Source of the DNA: JBGOTP01 sp041476545
GTDB lineage: Bacteria > Acidobacteriota > Vicinamibacteria > Vicinamibacterales > CAVVIG01
DNA length: 15,804 nt
Assembly (NCBI GenBank): GCA_041476545.1
Contig: JBGOTP010000075.1
Span: 1 to 15,804, forward strand
Direction: 5' to 3'
Positions within the stretch are counted from its first letter, which is position 1. Every line of letters starts with the position of its first letter. Below the pieces are notes generated by a model, which had not been told where the DNA came from, made no database searches, and was given only the letters and a program-made list of their open reading frames with translations. Position numbers and translations under genes: made by a program. Positions 9,958 to 15,804 of this stretch are shown piece by piece.

Positions 9958-10407
9958 TCACTTTGTGGGCGGAACTCGGGAAAGACTGAAGGTGCCGGTG
10001 GAAAAGCCGCTCGTGTAAAAGCCGATGAATTCCCGGTCGGTGGCGCGCCCAATCCAGTCGTAGACCCCGCCATCCTGCAGGCCGAGGTCCGCCGAGCCCT
10101 TGAACATCACCACGCGGCCGGCCTGTTTGCCCTCCATCTCGATCGAATACTTATAGGGGCGGCCGCAATCCCCCTCGAACGTTGCCTTCCAGGCGCCCGC
10201 GCTCTGCACCACGGTCGCATCGAGTTTGGCGCATTGCTCTCGCGGCGGCGTAGAGCTCTGAGCCGGGTTGTACGAGCTCCAGGTTCCGGTCCACTTCCCG
10301 ACAATATCTGGGGGCTGGGCATTGGTCTGTGCACCCCTCTGCGCAAAGCCGACGACCGCAAGGCCCAGTACGAACACGACACTCGCGAACCAACGGTACT
10401 TGAACAT
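9958..10407 (-). CDS. Small secreted beta-rich protein of unknown function
   Basis: This is a 149-aa protein. The signal peptide MFKYRWFASVVFVLGLAVVGFAQ is followed by about 125 residues of probable beta structure. 'DIVGKWTGTWSSYN' (34-47) resembles the opening strand of lipocalin-like or calycin folds. Two Cys (in 'EQCAKLDATV' and 'GDCGRPYKY') may form a disulphide, consistent with a periplasmic location. The C-terminal part ('GVYDWIGRATDREFIGFYTSG') suggests a closing strand pair. GGGAGACG lies 3 bp before the ATG. The gene sits 30 bp after the lipoprotein gene, and nearly all of that gap is a REP-like hairpin plus this ribosome binding site. I do not recognise a named family. A binding or barrel-like role is inference only. 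Confidence 0.7.
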   Translation of the reverse strand: MFKYRWFASVVFVLGLAVVGFAQRGAQTNAQPPDIVGKWTGTWSSYNPAQSSTPPREQCAKLDATVVQSAGAWKATFEGDCGRPYKYSIEMEGKQAGRVVMFKGSADLGLQDGGVYDWIGRATDREFIGFYTSGFSTGTFSLSRVPPTK

Positions 10408-10410
10408 GAA

Positions 10411-10418
10411 CGTCTCCC
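10411..10418 (-). promoter_or_regulatory. Ribosome binding site next to a REP hairpin
   Basis: The minus strand reads GGGAGACG just before the ATG at 10407. It abuts the stem of the REP-like hairpin (10420-10436), so folding of that hairpin could affect ribosome access. Confidence 0.4.
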
Positions 10419-10419
10419 G

Positions 10420-10441
10420 GCAGGGCTGAGCCCTGCTCTAC
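10420..10441 (-). repeat. REP-like hairpin, copy 3, inside the minus-strand gene run
   Basis: On the minus strand it reads GTAGA and then arms GCAGGGCT and AGCCCTGC with a one-base loop (or a 7-bp stem with loop TCA). It has the same GTAG-N-stem layout as the copies at 3756-3834, with a different stem sequence and linker base. The TAG of GTAG is the stop codon of the upstream lipoprotein gene. The hairpin fills most of the 30-bp gap to the next gene. Confidence 0.65.
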
Positions 10442-11088
10442 GGCGCTCCGCGCGCAGCCAGCTTATCGATCTCCTCCCGATGTTTGATCACATCGAGCCT
10501 GAAGCGCTCGCCATATCGACGATCGTCGCTGCCGGATCCATACGACCAGCCGGGCAGCGCGCCAATCACGACCGCGGCCCATCCCATCACGACCTGGCCT
10601 TTGTGGCGGACACCGACCTCCACCGGCTGAGAAGACGATGGATCCACGGAACGAATGACCATGCCGTGGCAGTCTTCGTCGTCGAACGAGGTCGGGATCA
10701 AGCCAATCGAAATAATCGTGAAGAGCGGGACGATGGCGGTGTTGCAGTGGGCACCATTTGATATGGCCACCAGTTGCGCATCCGCCCCAGGGTGCGGCTC
10801 GAGGCGGCTCGCGCGAAACGCCTTGCTGCGGGCCACGAGTGCCGCCAGCGATTTCGCGTACGCGTCGGGGTCCTGGCTCGACTGTTCACCTGGATCCGAG
10901 TTCCAGGGCACGACGGACACCCTGTATGGAAGCGGCGCGGCCTCCAGCAACTTCTGCTCATCCGCGCTCATCGCCGCGGGACGACGATGGGCGTAGCAGC
11001 CGCCGGAGGCGGCAGCGATCGTCAGACACGCGAGCACCGCTGCGCACACGATCTGGTTGCGGCGTCCGATGCTGCTCCACACGCCCAT
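10438..11088 (-). CDS. Putative lipoprotein of unknown function
   Basis: This is a 216-aa protein. The N-terminus is basic, then hydrophobic (NQIVCAAVLACLTIAAASGG), and ends at C31. That Cys looks like a lipidation site, although the preceding residues (S-G-G) match the lipobox imperfectly. The mature part opens with 'PYRVSVVPWNSDP' and 'DAYAKSLAALVARSKAFRAS' (about 75-95). This recalls envelope lipoproteins in which a short beta strand precedes a helix that computes an 'amount/limit' fold, but I do not recognise the family. 'WAAVVIGALPGWSYGSG' is a second hydrophobic patch, too short to call a membrane segment. The C-terminus is charged and helical ('LDVIKHREEIDKLAA'). The start at 11088 has no clear Shine-Dalgarno but keeps the signal. 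It lies 24 bp after the secreted alpha/beta hydrolase gene. Confidence 0.65.
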   Translation of the reverse strand: MGVWSSIGRRNQIVCAAVLACLTIAAASGGCYAHRRPAAMSADEQKLLEAAPLPYRVSVVPWNSDPGEQSSQDPDAYAKSLAALVARSKAFRASRLEPHPGADAQLVAISNGAHCNTAIVPLFTIISIGLIPTSFDDEDCHGMVIRSVDPSSSQPVEVGVRHKGQVVMGWAAVVIGALPGWSYGSGSDDRRYGERFRLDVIKHREEIDKLAARGAP

Positions 11089-11112
11089 GGGCCGCGTCGC
11101 TACCGGACTTTT

Positions 11113-12150
11113 CTACTTAACATCGTAGTCGTCGATGAAACGCGCGATCTCGTCCACGTACTGCTGCGGCATCGGTCCGCCGACGGCGATCGCCGTCAGA
11201 TGCGTCTTCCCGGGCAGCACCACGTTGTGGAACACCTTCACCTCACGCCACAGCCTCATCGTCTTTCCGTAGGGGCTGTCGAACGCGCCGTTGACGCCGA
11301 GGATCGGAATGTTCAGCTTCGTGAGATCGACGGTGGACGTGCCAGGGGCGCCAGTGGCCGCCAGTGTCGCGGGCGTTCCACCTCGCGCGGTCGATGGAGC
11401 GGCACCTCGCGCAGTCGACGACGTCGCGGCGCCTCGCCCCGCCGACGGTGTCGACGCAGCGACGCCTCCCGTGGTCGACGCGGCGCCACCCGGCGCCGGT
11501 CCAAGCGCGCCGCTCGTCCGGGCGGCACCCACGCGTCCGCGGAAGCGGTCCATCGCCTCGGCATCCGCACCGGTGGCCTTCGGCAGCGCGTCGTCCAGCT
11601 TTGCCGCCAGGGCACGGAGTTCGGGATCAGTCTCGGTCATCCCCGATCCGCCAAAACCGGCCGTGATGAATCGCCCTGGACTTTTTTCGAGCAACGTGCC
11701 CACGAAGCCGCCGCCCATCGAGTAGCCGTGGATGTGCGCCGTCTGGATATGCAGATGATCCATCAGCTCAATCGTATCCTCTGCCCGTCCGGATCCACCG
11801 GGCTGCGGTTTGTCGCTCAAACCGTGATTGCGATTGTCGATGGCCACCACGCGGTGGTTCTTCGCAATCGCCGGGGCGATGCCGGTCGTGAACCACATGC
11901 GTCGCGCCGAATCCGAGTAGCCGTGAATGAGGACGACCCAGGAGCCGCGATCGCCAAGCGTCAGATAGTGAATCTTGACGCCGTCGGTGGCGGTGAAATA
12001 TCCGTCTTTCGGTGCGTCGGCCGCATTGACGTTGGCGGCATTGGAGGCATTGGTGCCCTGGGCGCGAACTGCCTTCGCCGTCGCCGCCGCCATTGCCACG
12101 AGCATCGCGAGGGCCGCCACCATTTTCCACAAGTTCAACGTGCGTCGCAT
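11113..12150 (-). CDS. Secreted alpha/beta hydrolase with a low-complexity insert
   Basis: This is a 345-aa protein. A signal peptide (MRRTLNLWKMVAALAMLVAM, cut near VRAQ30) is followed by an alpha/beta-hydrolase domain. Motifs are 'VVLIHGYSDSARRMW' (72-86) for the oxyanion region, 'AIDNRNHGLSDKP' (103-115), nucleophile elbow 'HGYSMGGG' with S144, probable acid D291 in 'ILGVNGAFDSP' and base H317 in 'PGKTHLTAI'. Between the cap and the acid, residues about 206-273 are an Ala/Ser/Thr/Gly/Pro/Arg linker with no fold, encoded partly by an imperfect DNA repeat. The triad is intact, so the enzyme is probably active in the periplasm; the substrate is unknown. The frame is open upstream to 12300, overlapping the MOSC gene. 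ATG at 12150 is chosen for the AAAGGAGAA site and the signal peptide. Confidence 0.85.
   Translation of the reverse strand: MRRTLNLWKMVAALAMLVAMAAATAKAVRAQGTNASNAANVNAADAPKDGYFTATDGVKIHYLTLGDRGSWVVLIHGYSDSARRMWFTTGIAPAIAKNHRVVAIDNRNHGLSDKPQPGGSGRAEDTIELMDHLHIQTAHIHGYSMGGGFVGTLLEKSPGRFITAGFGGSGMTETDPELRALAAKLDDALPKATGADAEAMDRFRGRVGAARTSGALGPAPGGAASTTGGVAASTPSAGRGAATSSTARGAAPSTARGGTPATLAATGAPGTSTVDLTKLNIPILGVNGAFDSPYGKTMRLWREVKVFHNVVLPGKTHLTAIAVGGPMPQQYVDEIARFIDDYDVK
11381..11485 (-). repeat. Imperfect minisatellite inside the hydrolase gene
   Basis: Four neighbouring units of 24, 27, 33 and 21 bp (starting on the plus strand at 11381, 11405, 11432 and 11465) each begin with CCTCSC and contain a GTCGA-type core. 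All lengths are multiples of three, so the frame is kept. The encoded units are AAPSTARG, AATSSTARG, VAASTPSAGRG and AASTTGG, which make up much of the linker between the nucleophile and the acid residue. Confidence 0.65.
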
Positions 12151-12155
12151 AGTCG

Positions 12156-12164
12156 TTCTCCTTT
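12156..12164 (-). promoter_or_regulatory. Ribosome binding site deciding the hydrolase start
   Basis: The minus strand reads AAAGGAGAA, five bases before the ATG at 12150. It selects this start, which gives a signal peptide, over the longer in-frame extension. Confidence 0.65.
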
Positions 12165-12189
12165 GAGCATCACCCGCCGCTCTGCGCGA

Positions 12190-12195
12190 ATTGTA
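12190..12195 (-). promoter_or_regulatory. Candidate -10 box (TACAAT) in the MOSC-hydrolase gap
   Basis: The 124-bp gap between the MOSC stop and the hydrolase ATG is one of the two longest non-coding stretches here. On the minus strand TACAAT lies about 40 bp before the ATG, matching a sigma-70 -10 box at five of six positions. No convincing -35 box is seen 16-18 bp upstream, so this is a low-confidence promoter call. Confidence 0.3.
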
Positions 12196-12274
12196 GCTCA
12201 AGCAGCGAGAACGGCTTCGAGACGCCAGACGCGATCGTCTCCTGCCCAGGCGCGCCAGACACGCCCCCAGCTCG

Positions 12275-12841
12275 CTACAGTTTCGTGGCGACATCCCCAA
12301 CCCGAATCACGCCGGGTCGAACAACTCTGGCATTCACGCCGCGCAGGTGCAGCTCCCCGCCGACCGGCGAATTGACCCAGGTCATCGCATCGAGGCCAAA
12401 GCGCGCGACAAATTTCTTACACCCGGTGTGCGGCTGCGGCGTGATCTCGATCACCGCCGATCCGAGCGCCAACCGCGTGCCTGGAGGCAGATTCTCCGCG
12501 CTCAGATCCAGGTCGATGAACAGTTGATCTCCGGCGAGCGGCCAGCGATCCTTCCCCTGCGCCACCAGGGCAATCGCCCTGGTGTTCATGATGTTGAGCT
12601 GCATATCGGGATGCGGCGATCCATCCGGCGTCCGCCTGCTGGAGCGCGTTCTCCACGTGTCGCCGACAAGCCCTTCGACCGGATCGAGCTCCCCTTCTTC
12701 CAACACCTCGCGAACCTCGACCTGTGGGCGCCGCACGATCATCTCGAGCACGCCGCGATCTTTGGGTGAACGGCGGATCTCGTCCAACCCCGCATCCAAC
12801 TCGTCTCTCGTCAAAAGCCTCACGCTCGCCGTCATTGCCAT
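12275..12841 (-). CDS. MOSC domain-containing protein
   Basis: This is a 188-aa cytoplasmic protein with the MOSC (molybdenum cofactor sulfurase C-terminal) fold. The visible signature is 'DPVEGLVGDTWRTR' (53-66), 'QLNIMNTRAI' (81-90), 'GDQLFIDLDLSAENLPPGTRLALGSAVIEIT' spanning 104-134 (the strand block before the catalytic Cys), and 'HTGCKKF' with C141, the conserved Cys thought to carry or transfer sulfur or bind Moco. The C-terminal 'LRGVNARVVRPGVIRVGD' closes the beta barrel as in YiiM- and MOSC-type proteins. Members take part in Mo-cofactor sulfuration or N-hydroxylated substrate reduction; the specific role is unknown. Two starts compete: 12841, and 12835 two codons later. AAAGGG sits directly against the first and at better spacing (6 bp) from the second. 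Confidence 0.85.
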   Translation of the reverse strand: MAMTASVRLLTRDELDAGLDEIRRSPKDRGVLEMIVRRPQVEVREVLEEGELDPVEGLVGDTWRTRSSRRTPDGSPHPDMQLNIMNTRAIALVAQGKDRWPLAGDQLFIDLDLSAENLPPGTRLALGSAVIEITPQPHTGCKKFVARFGLDAMTWVNSPVGGELHLRGVNARVVRPGVIRVGDVATKL

Positions 12842-12853
12842 CCCTTTCTCTCT

Positions 12854-12880
12854 ACTTCTAACTTCTGACTTTTACTTTTT
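12854..12880 (-). repeat. Short heptamer-like tandem repeat in the MOSC leader
   Basis: On the plus strand the units are ACTTCTA, ACTTCTG, ACTTTT and ACTTTTT, with period 7-7-6. On the minus (transcribed) strand this is a purine-rich run of AGAAGT/AAAAGT units in the 50-bp gap before the MOSC gene. It ends about 13 bp before the start, just upstream of the AAAGGG site. Similar AGAAGTTAGAAGT runs are familiar to me from soil bacterial genomes; no function is assigned. Confidence 0.55.
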
Positions 12881-12891
12881 CCCTTTTTCCG

Positions 12892-13503
12892 CTATTCCCT
12901 CTTCCTCGTCACCCATGTCGTCATGCAGCGTTGATCCTGCACGATCGTCGTCTTGAGCGGGTCGAGCAGCATGCCGCCCAGCCTGCGAGTGAGATCGAGC
13001 AGCATTCCTTCGTCGACGAGATACCGCTCGGAGCCATCCGGCAGCATGAACCGCCCGTTGCCTATCGGACGCACCCGATCCTCCATCCCGATCATCGACG
13101 CCAGACGACAGAACAGCAGACCACCGGGCTCGAGCACCCGCCACATGCTCGCGATCATCGTCTCACAGTGGCGCTCGTCGCGGGCGAAGTGCAGCACGGC
13201 GCTGCTGATCACAGCGCCGGCGAAGGCATCGGAAAACGACATCTGCTCCACCGGCTCGACGCGGAAGTTGCTGGCGGGCAGGCTCGGCGCGAGTGTCGCG
13301 GCCAGGCGCCGAACCGCGTCGATGGAGGCCGCGTCCTCGTCGGTCGCGAAGACGTCGTACCCCGACCGCAGCAGATACACCAGGTTGCGGCCGGATCCGC
13401 AGCCCGCATCCAGCACTCGCATCGAGGGCGTGATGCGGCCGCGCAACAGTTGATCGAAGAGGTAGATATCAATCTGCCCGAACTGCGTCGTGAGATCAGA
13501 CAT
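12892..13503 (-). CDS. Class I SAM-dependent methyltransferase (TehB-like)
   Basis: This is a 203-aa cytoplasmic protein with a Rossmann-type methyltransferase fold. Motif I 'VLDAGCGSGRNLVYLL' (30-45) binds SAM, and D55/D57 in 'VFATDEDAASI' end strand beta-2 and would hold the ribose. 'ISSAVLHFARDERH' (99-112) is motif IV, and 'MWRVLEPGGLLFCRL' (120-134) is the strand beta-5 region. The pattern, with 'GRN' after motif I and an 'HF' block, resembles TehB/tellurite-resistance and thiopurine-type small-molecule methyltransferases. The substrate is not visible. It begins 21 bp after the LolA-like gene, probably on the same transcript, although no clear Shine-Dalgarno precedes the ATG. The fold is certain; the subfamily is moderate. 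Confidence 0.82.
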   Translation of the reverse strand: MSDLTTQFGQIDIYLFDQLLRGRITPSMRVLDAGCGSGRNLVYLLRSGYDVFATDEDAASIDAVRRLAATLAPSLPASNFRVEPVEQMSFSDAFAGAVISSAVLHFARDERHCETMIASMWRVLEPGGLLFCRLASMIGMEDRVRPIGNGRFMLPDGSERYLVDEGMLLDLTRRLGGMLLDPLKTTIVQDQRCMTTWVTRKRE

Positions 13504-13524
13504 CGGCCGGACTCAGCCTGCTTT

Positions 13525-14454
13525 CTAGCGCGCAGGAAGCCGGGTTGGTGTGGGGACGCGTGCCGCGAACGTCTTCGGGTCGACCGCCGGATTGATCTTG
13601 AACGTGTCGAGACGCAATTCCTGATATTTCTTGCCGGCGATCGTCGTCGTGAAACGGTGGGGCCAGTTCACGCCGTCGGTGACGCGATACTCGGCAATTG
13701 TCGTCTCCCACTCGACAAGCGGCGGGCGACCTGGACTGGCTGCGGGAAGACGGTTGGCACCTCTCAACTGAACCACGTCGCCTCGCGAACTCACCGCCAC
13801 AGCCGACGTCATCGAAGCCACCATTGGCGCCGGGTTTTCCCACAGGATCTTGATCGGAAGATGTGATGATCGATCGAGGATGAGTCGCCGGACGAACCCA
13901 TTCGGCGCAGTCGTGTCGATGGCATCGGCCAATCCCGGCTTCACGTCCACTTGGCCAGCTGGCGTGAAACGCAACGGGTAACCAGCGAACGATGTTGCAA
14001 AGAGCGGCAGGACGAGGTCCACAAACGCCTGGTGCCCTTCAAAGGCCTGACGTGCCCGCGCCGCGGCGATCTCGGTGGGGGTTGAAGGCTCCGGCTCGGT
14101 GGCGATGAACATCGGTACTCTTGAACCAGGGGCGACGATGTCCCGGATCGGCTCAACGCCGTTGAAGCCCGCATAGTCGGTTACCCGGATGCTGCCGCTC
14201 GGGTCGCTCATCCATCGGCGCATGATGCGCACGAACTTGTCGGGCAGAACGCAGTAAATGTCGACGTCGTTCTTCACATTGCCCGGGGCGATATAACTGG
14301 TGAGCGAGCCGGAAACCGAGAAGGATGAAATGGCGCTCAACCGGGATTCGCCGCCGAGTGCTTCTCGCACCGCCGCGAGCGCATCGGGCGACTGCCCCCA
14401 GCCGGCCGCTGACGCTGCCAGGATGATCGCTACGATTGCCAGGAGTCGACGCAT
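13525..14454 (-). CDS. Secreted LolA/RseB-like protein of unknown function
   Basis: This is a 309-aa protein. The signal peptide MRRLLAIVAIILAASAAGWG is cut near GQS. The mature protein opens with 'DALAAVREALGGESRLSAISSFSVSGSL' (24-51). This N-terminal helix and strand is common in exported Acidobacteriota proteins that resemble the LolA/RseB half-barrel (outer-membrane lipoprotein carriers and sensors). Further alternating strands follow ('VDIYCVLPDKFVRIMR', 'GFVRRLILDRSSHLPIKILWE', 'EWETTIAEYRVTDGVNWPHRF', 'YQELRLDTFKINPAVDPKTF'), the last like the C-terminal strands of LolA-like domains. Binding of a hydrophobic ligand is inference. The frame is open upstream to 14583; ATG at 14454 is chosen for its strong GGAGGAGAAGG site and the signal peptide. 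A 140-bp gap precedes it, so it may have its own promoter. Confidence 0.7.
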   Translation of the reverse strand: MRRLLAIVAIILAASAAGWGQSPDALAAVREALGGESRLSAISSFSVSGSLTSYIAPGNVKNDVDIYCVLPDKFVRIMRRWMSDPSGSIRVTDYAGFNGVEPIRDIVAPGSRVPMFIATEPEPSTPTEIAAARARQAFEGHQAFVDLVLPLFATSFAGYPLRFTPAGQVDVKPGLADAIDTTAPNGFVRRLILDRSSHLPIKILWENPAPMVASMTSAVAVSSRGDVVQLRGANRLPAASPGRPPLVEWETTIAEYRVTDGVNWPHRFTTTIAGKKYQELRLDTFKINPAVDPKTFAARVPTPTRLPAR

Positions 14455-14457
14455 CGT

Positions 14458-14468
14458 CCTTCTCCTCC
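14458..14468 (-). promoter_or_regulatory. Strong ribosome binding site of the LolA-like gene
   Basis: The minus strand reads GGAGGAGAAGG just before the ATG at 14454. The rest of the 140-bp gap up to 14594 holds no gene I can support, no clear hairpin terminator and no convincing -35/-10 pair. Confidence 0.65.
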
Positions 14469-14594
14469 GAGCCAAGAGCTTACATCGGTTCGATCCTGAA
14501 GTGGACGTACAACGGCCAGCGCATAGTGCGGCCCGACGGAACGACGATCGCGCCGCAGTTGACAGCGGCCGGGCACGGGGCAATCGTCACGAGA

Positions 14595-15804
14595 TCAATC
14601 GTCGCCGAAAATGCCCGGCTGCTCCTTGGCCTTCGAGATCACCTTCGGTGCCCGTTTGTAGGTCACGCTCGCTTGCACAGGTGGACGATCGAGCGTCTTT
14701 CCCGTGAGCAGGTCTTCAAGGGTCAGGATCTGCAGGCGCTGATGATTACCCCACGGCGACGTGTAGAAACCCGCCGAGGCCGCTTCCGTCCGCATGGCGC
14801 GCGTCGGCTCGTCCAACGTGAGCAGGACGCCTATCGCCGCCTGCTCGCGCTCAATAACGCCACGCAGATCCCGCACGTAGTGCGCGTGGAGCTTGCCCGC
14901 CTTCACCGAGAAAATGATCTGCTTTGTTTCGCGGCTATCGCCGTCGTGGAAGTAGATCCGGCCGTCGATGCCCTTGTCCGCGCCCTTCTTCTGCTCCACC
15001 GGCCGGGCACCCACCAGACCGAGCGCCCACCATTGAAACTGATACGGATCGTCCGCAGCAAGCTTGACCGCATCTGGCAGCGACACCGGCTCACCGACGA
15101 CTTCGTAGGTGGCCGCCGCGCCGAATGAGTCCGCGAGCCGATGACGGATCAAGGTGATGGCCAGGCTCGTGATGTCGATCCCGATCCATCGACGCTTCAG
15201 TTTCTGCGCCGCCGCGATGGTCGTTCCGCACCCGCAGAACGGATCGAGCACGACATCGCCCTCGTTGCTGCTCGAGGTGATGATCCGTTCGAGGAGCGCT
15301 TCCGGCTTCTGCGTTGGATAGCCGAGACGCTCTTGTGCCTGCGAATTGATCGGGGGAATGTCTGTCCAGACGTCTTGCAATGGAACGCCCTTCGCCGCGT
15401 CCAGGTATTTCTTGAACCTCGGCCATCCACCTTTCTTTTCAGGCCAATAGATCCGCCCCGCTTCGTCGAGCTTGTCGAGTTCGCCTGGCTGGTACGCCCA
15501 GTGCCGGCCCTTGGCCGTCACATCGAAGCCGCGCCACACTTCGCCGGTTTCGCCGTGGCGAACCCCTGAGCCAGTCAAGTCGGCGTCCTTCCACGGCCGC
15601 TCGTCGCCACGAGCAAAACGCTGTTTAACGTACGCCTGGTCGTAGGCTTCGTGGCCGCCGATCCATGTCATCTCGTCGGAGCGACCGTAGAACAAGATGA
15701 CATCGTGAACCGGCCCGTACCGCTTCGCGCTGCTGTGGGCGCTCGTTCGTTTCCAGACGATCTCGTTGCGGAACTGTTCCGGGCCAAACACCGCGTCCAT
15801 CAGG
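14595..15804 (-). CDS. Site-specific DNA methyltransferase fused to an Mrr-like nuclease domain, C-terminal part
   Basis: The gene is cut by the right edge. The Met at 15800 follows an in-frame Leu codon and falls within 'MDAVFGPEQFRNEIVWKRT', normally internal to the family, so the true start lies outside. Counting from that Met, 'YPTQKPEALLERII' (161-174) and 'VVLDPFCGCGTTIAAAQKLKRRWIGID' (183-209) are the SAM-binding motifs of an N6-adenine/N4-cytosine methyltransferase. Because motif I is C-terminal, the order is beta-type, and the DPPY motif should lie off-window. After this comes 'DPYQFQWWALGLVGARP' (251-267) and a PD-(D/E)XK-like domain: D279 in 'ADKGIDGRIYF', and K300 in 'IIFSVKAGK', followed by 'VRDLRGVIEREQAAIGVLLTL'. 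The nuclease-like domain resembles Mrr-type restriction enzymes. It could be a self-contained restriction-modification enzyme. No separate restriction gene is visible. Confidence 0.85.
   Translation of the reverse strand, partial: LMDAVFGPEQFRNEIVWKRTSAHSSAKRYGPVHDVILFYGRSDEMTWIGGHEAYDQAYVKQRFARGDERPWKDADLTGSGVRHGETGEVWRGFDVTAKGRHWAYQPGELDKLDEAGRIYWPEKKGGWPRFKKYLDAAKGVPLQDVWTDIPPINSQAQERLGYPTQKPEALLERIITSSSNEGDVVLDPFCGCGTTIAAAQKLKRRWIGIDITSLAITLIRHRLADSFGAAATYEVVGEPVSLPDAVKLAADDPYQFQWWALGLVGARPVEQKKGADKGIDGRIYFHDGDSRETKQIIFSVKAGKLHAHYVRDLRGVIEREQAAIGVLLTLDEPTRAMRTEAASAGFYTSPWGNHQRLQILTLEDLLTGKTLDRPPVQASVTYKRAPKVISKAKEQPGIFGDD

Noticed and set aside
9199..12375. Two long plus-strand open frames (520 and 533 codons) opposite the hydrolase, lipoprotein and MOSC region
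   Set aside because: They span several genes and gaps on the other strand, are Arg/His-rich and show no motif, so they are shadows of the minus-strand genes.
14455..14594. Short possible peptide on the plus strand ('KWTYNGQRIVRPDGTT') or a promoter pair (TTGTAC plus GATGTA)
   Set aside because: The frame has no own start with a ribosome site and runs into the methyltransferase gene antisense. The promoter-like boxes are about 20 bp apart and poor matches.

Overview
The window is 15.8 kb of GC-rich bacterial DNA with strong G/C preference at third codon positions. It looks like ordinary chromosome of an Acidobacteriota-like soil bacterium, possibly Vicinamibacteria. The hints are a Tat-exported TldD with a TldE partner, a large secreted tricorn-type S41 protease, a LolA-like exported protein opening with an 'ALxAVREALGGE' region, and GTAG-headed palindromes of the 'GGGGCTTCAGCCCC' type. 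The taxon is inferred from style and from memory of such genomes, not from a marker gene. I see no tRNA, rRNA, CRISPR array, integrase, transposase or phage gene.

Layout. At the left edge, the N-terminal part of a secreted CocE/NonD-type hydrolase runs leftward (minus) off the window. An 87-bp divergent spacer separates it from the only plus-strand genes, a two-gene tldD-tldE operon (771-3753). A 107-bp convergent spacer follows, holding two inverted REP-like hairpins (3756-3834). From 3861 to the right edge every gene is on the minus strand. In transcription order these are: the C-terminal part of a DNA methyltransferase with a fused Mrr-like nuclease domain (entering from the right edge), a LolA-like secreted protein, a class I SAM methyltransferase, a MOSC protein, a secreted alpha/beta hydrolase with a repetitive linker, a putative lipoprotein of unknown function, a small secreted beta-rich protein, a cytoplasmic alpha/beta hydrolase, the tricorn-like protease, a Tat-exported haloacid-dehalogenase-like protein, and two paralogous secreted cupins. 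Gaps are 20-140 bp, so several genes are probably co-transcribed. The tightest run is protease, HAD protein, cupin, cupin.

How the genes may work together. Most products carry export signals (Sec, Tat or a lipobox-like Cys). The common theme is envelope or periplasmic degradation of peptides and small organic molecules (CocE hydrolase, TldD/TldE, tricorn-like protease, HAD protein, cupins, hydrolases). No single pathway is evident. I did not find a clear-cut new defence or mobile system.

The observations most worth following are: the Tat signal on TldD but not on its partner TldE, together with an apparently shifted zinc-ligand cysteine; the REP hairpins whose stems differ by compensatory changes, plus a third copy inside the minus-strand gene run whose GTAG head forms part of a stop codon; the methyltransferase-nuclease fusion at the right edge; the repeat-derived linker inside one hydrolase; and two short tandem repeats of 9-bp and about 7-bp period in leader regions.

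No stretch longer than 300 bp lacks a gene. The longest non-coding gaps are 14455-14594 (140 bp) and 12151-12274 (124 bp).
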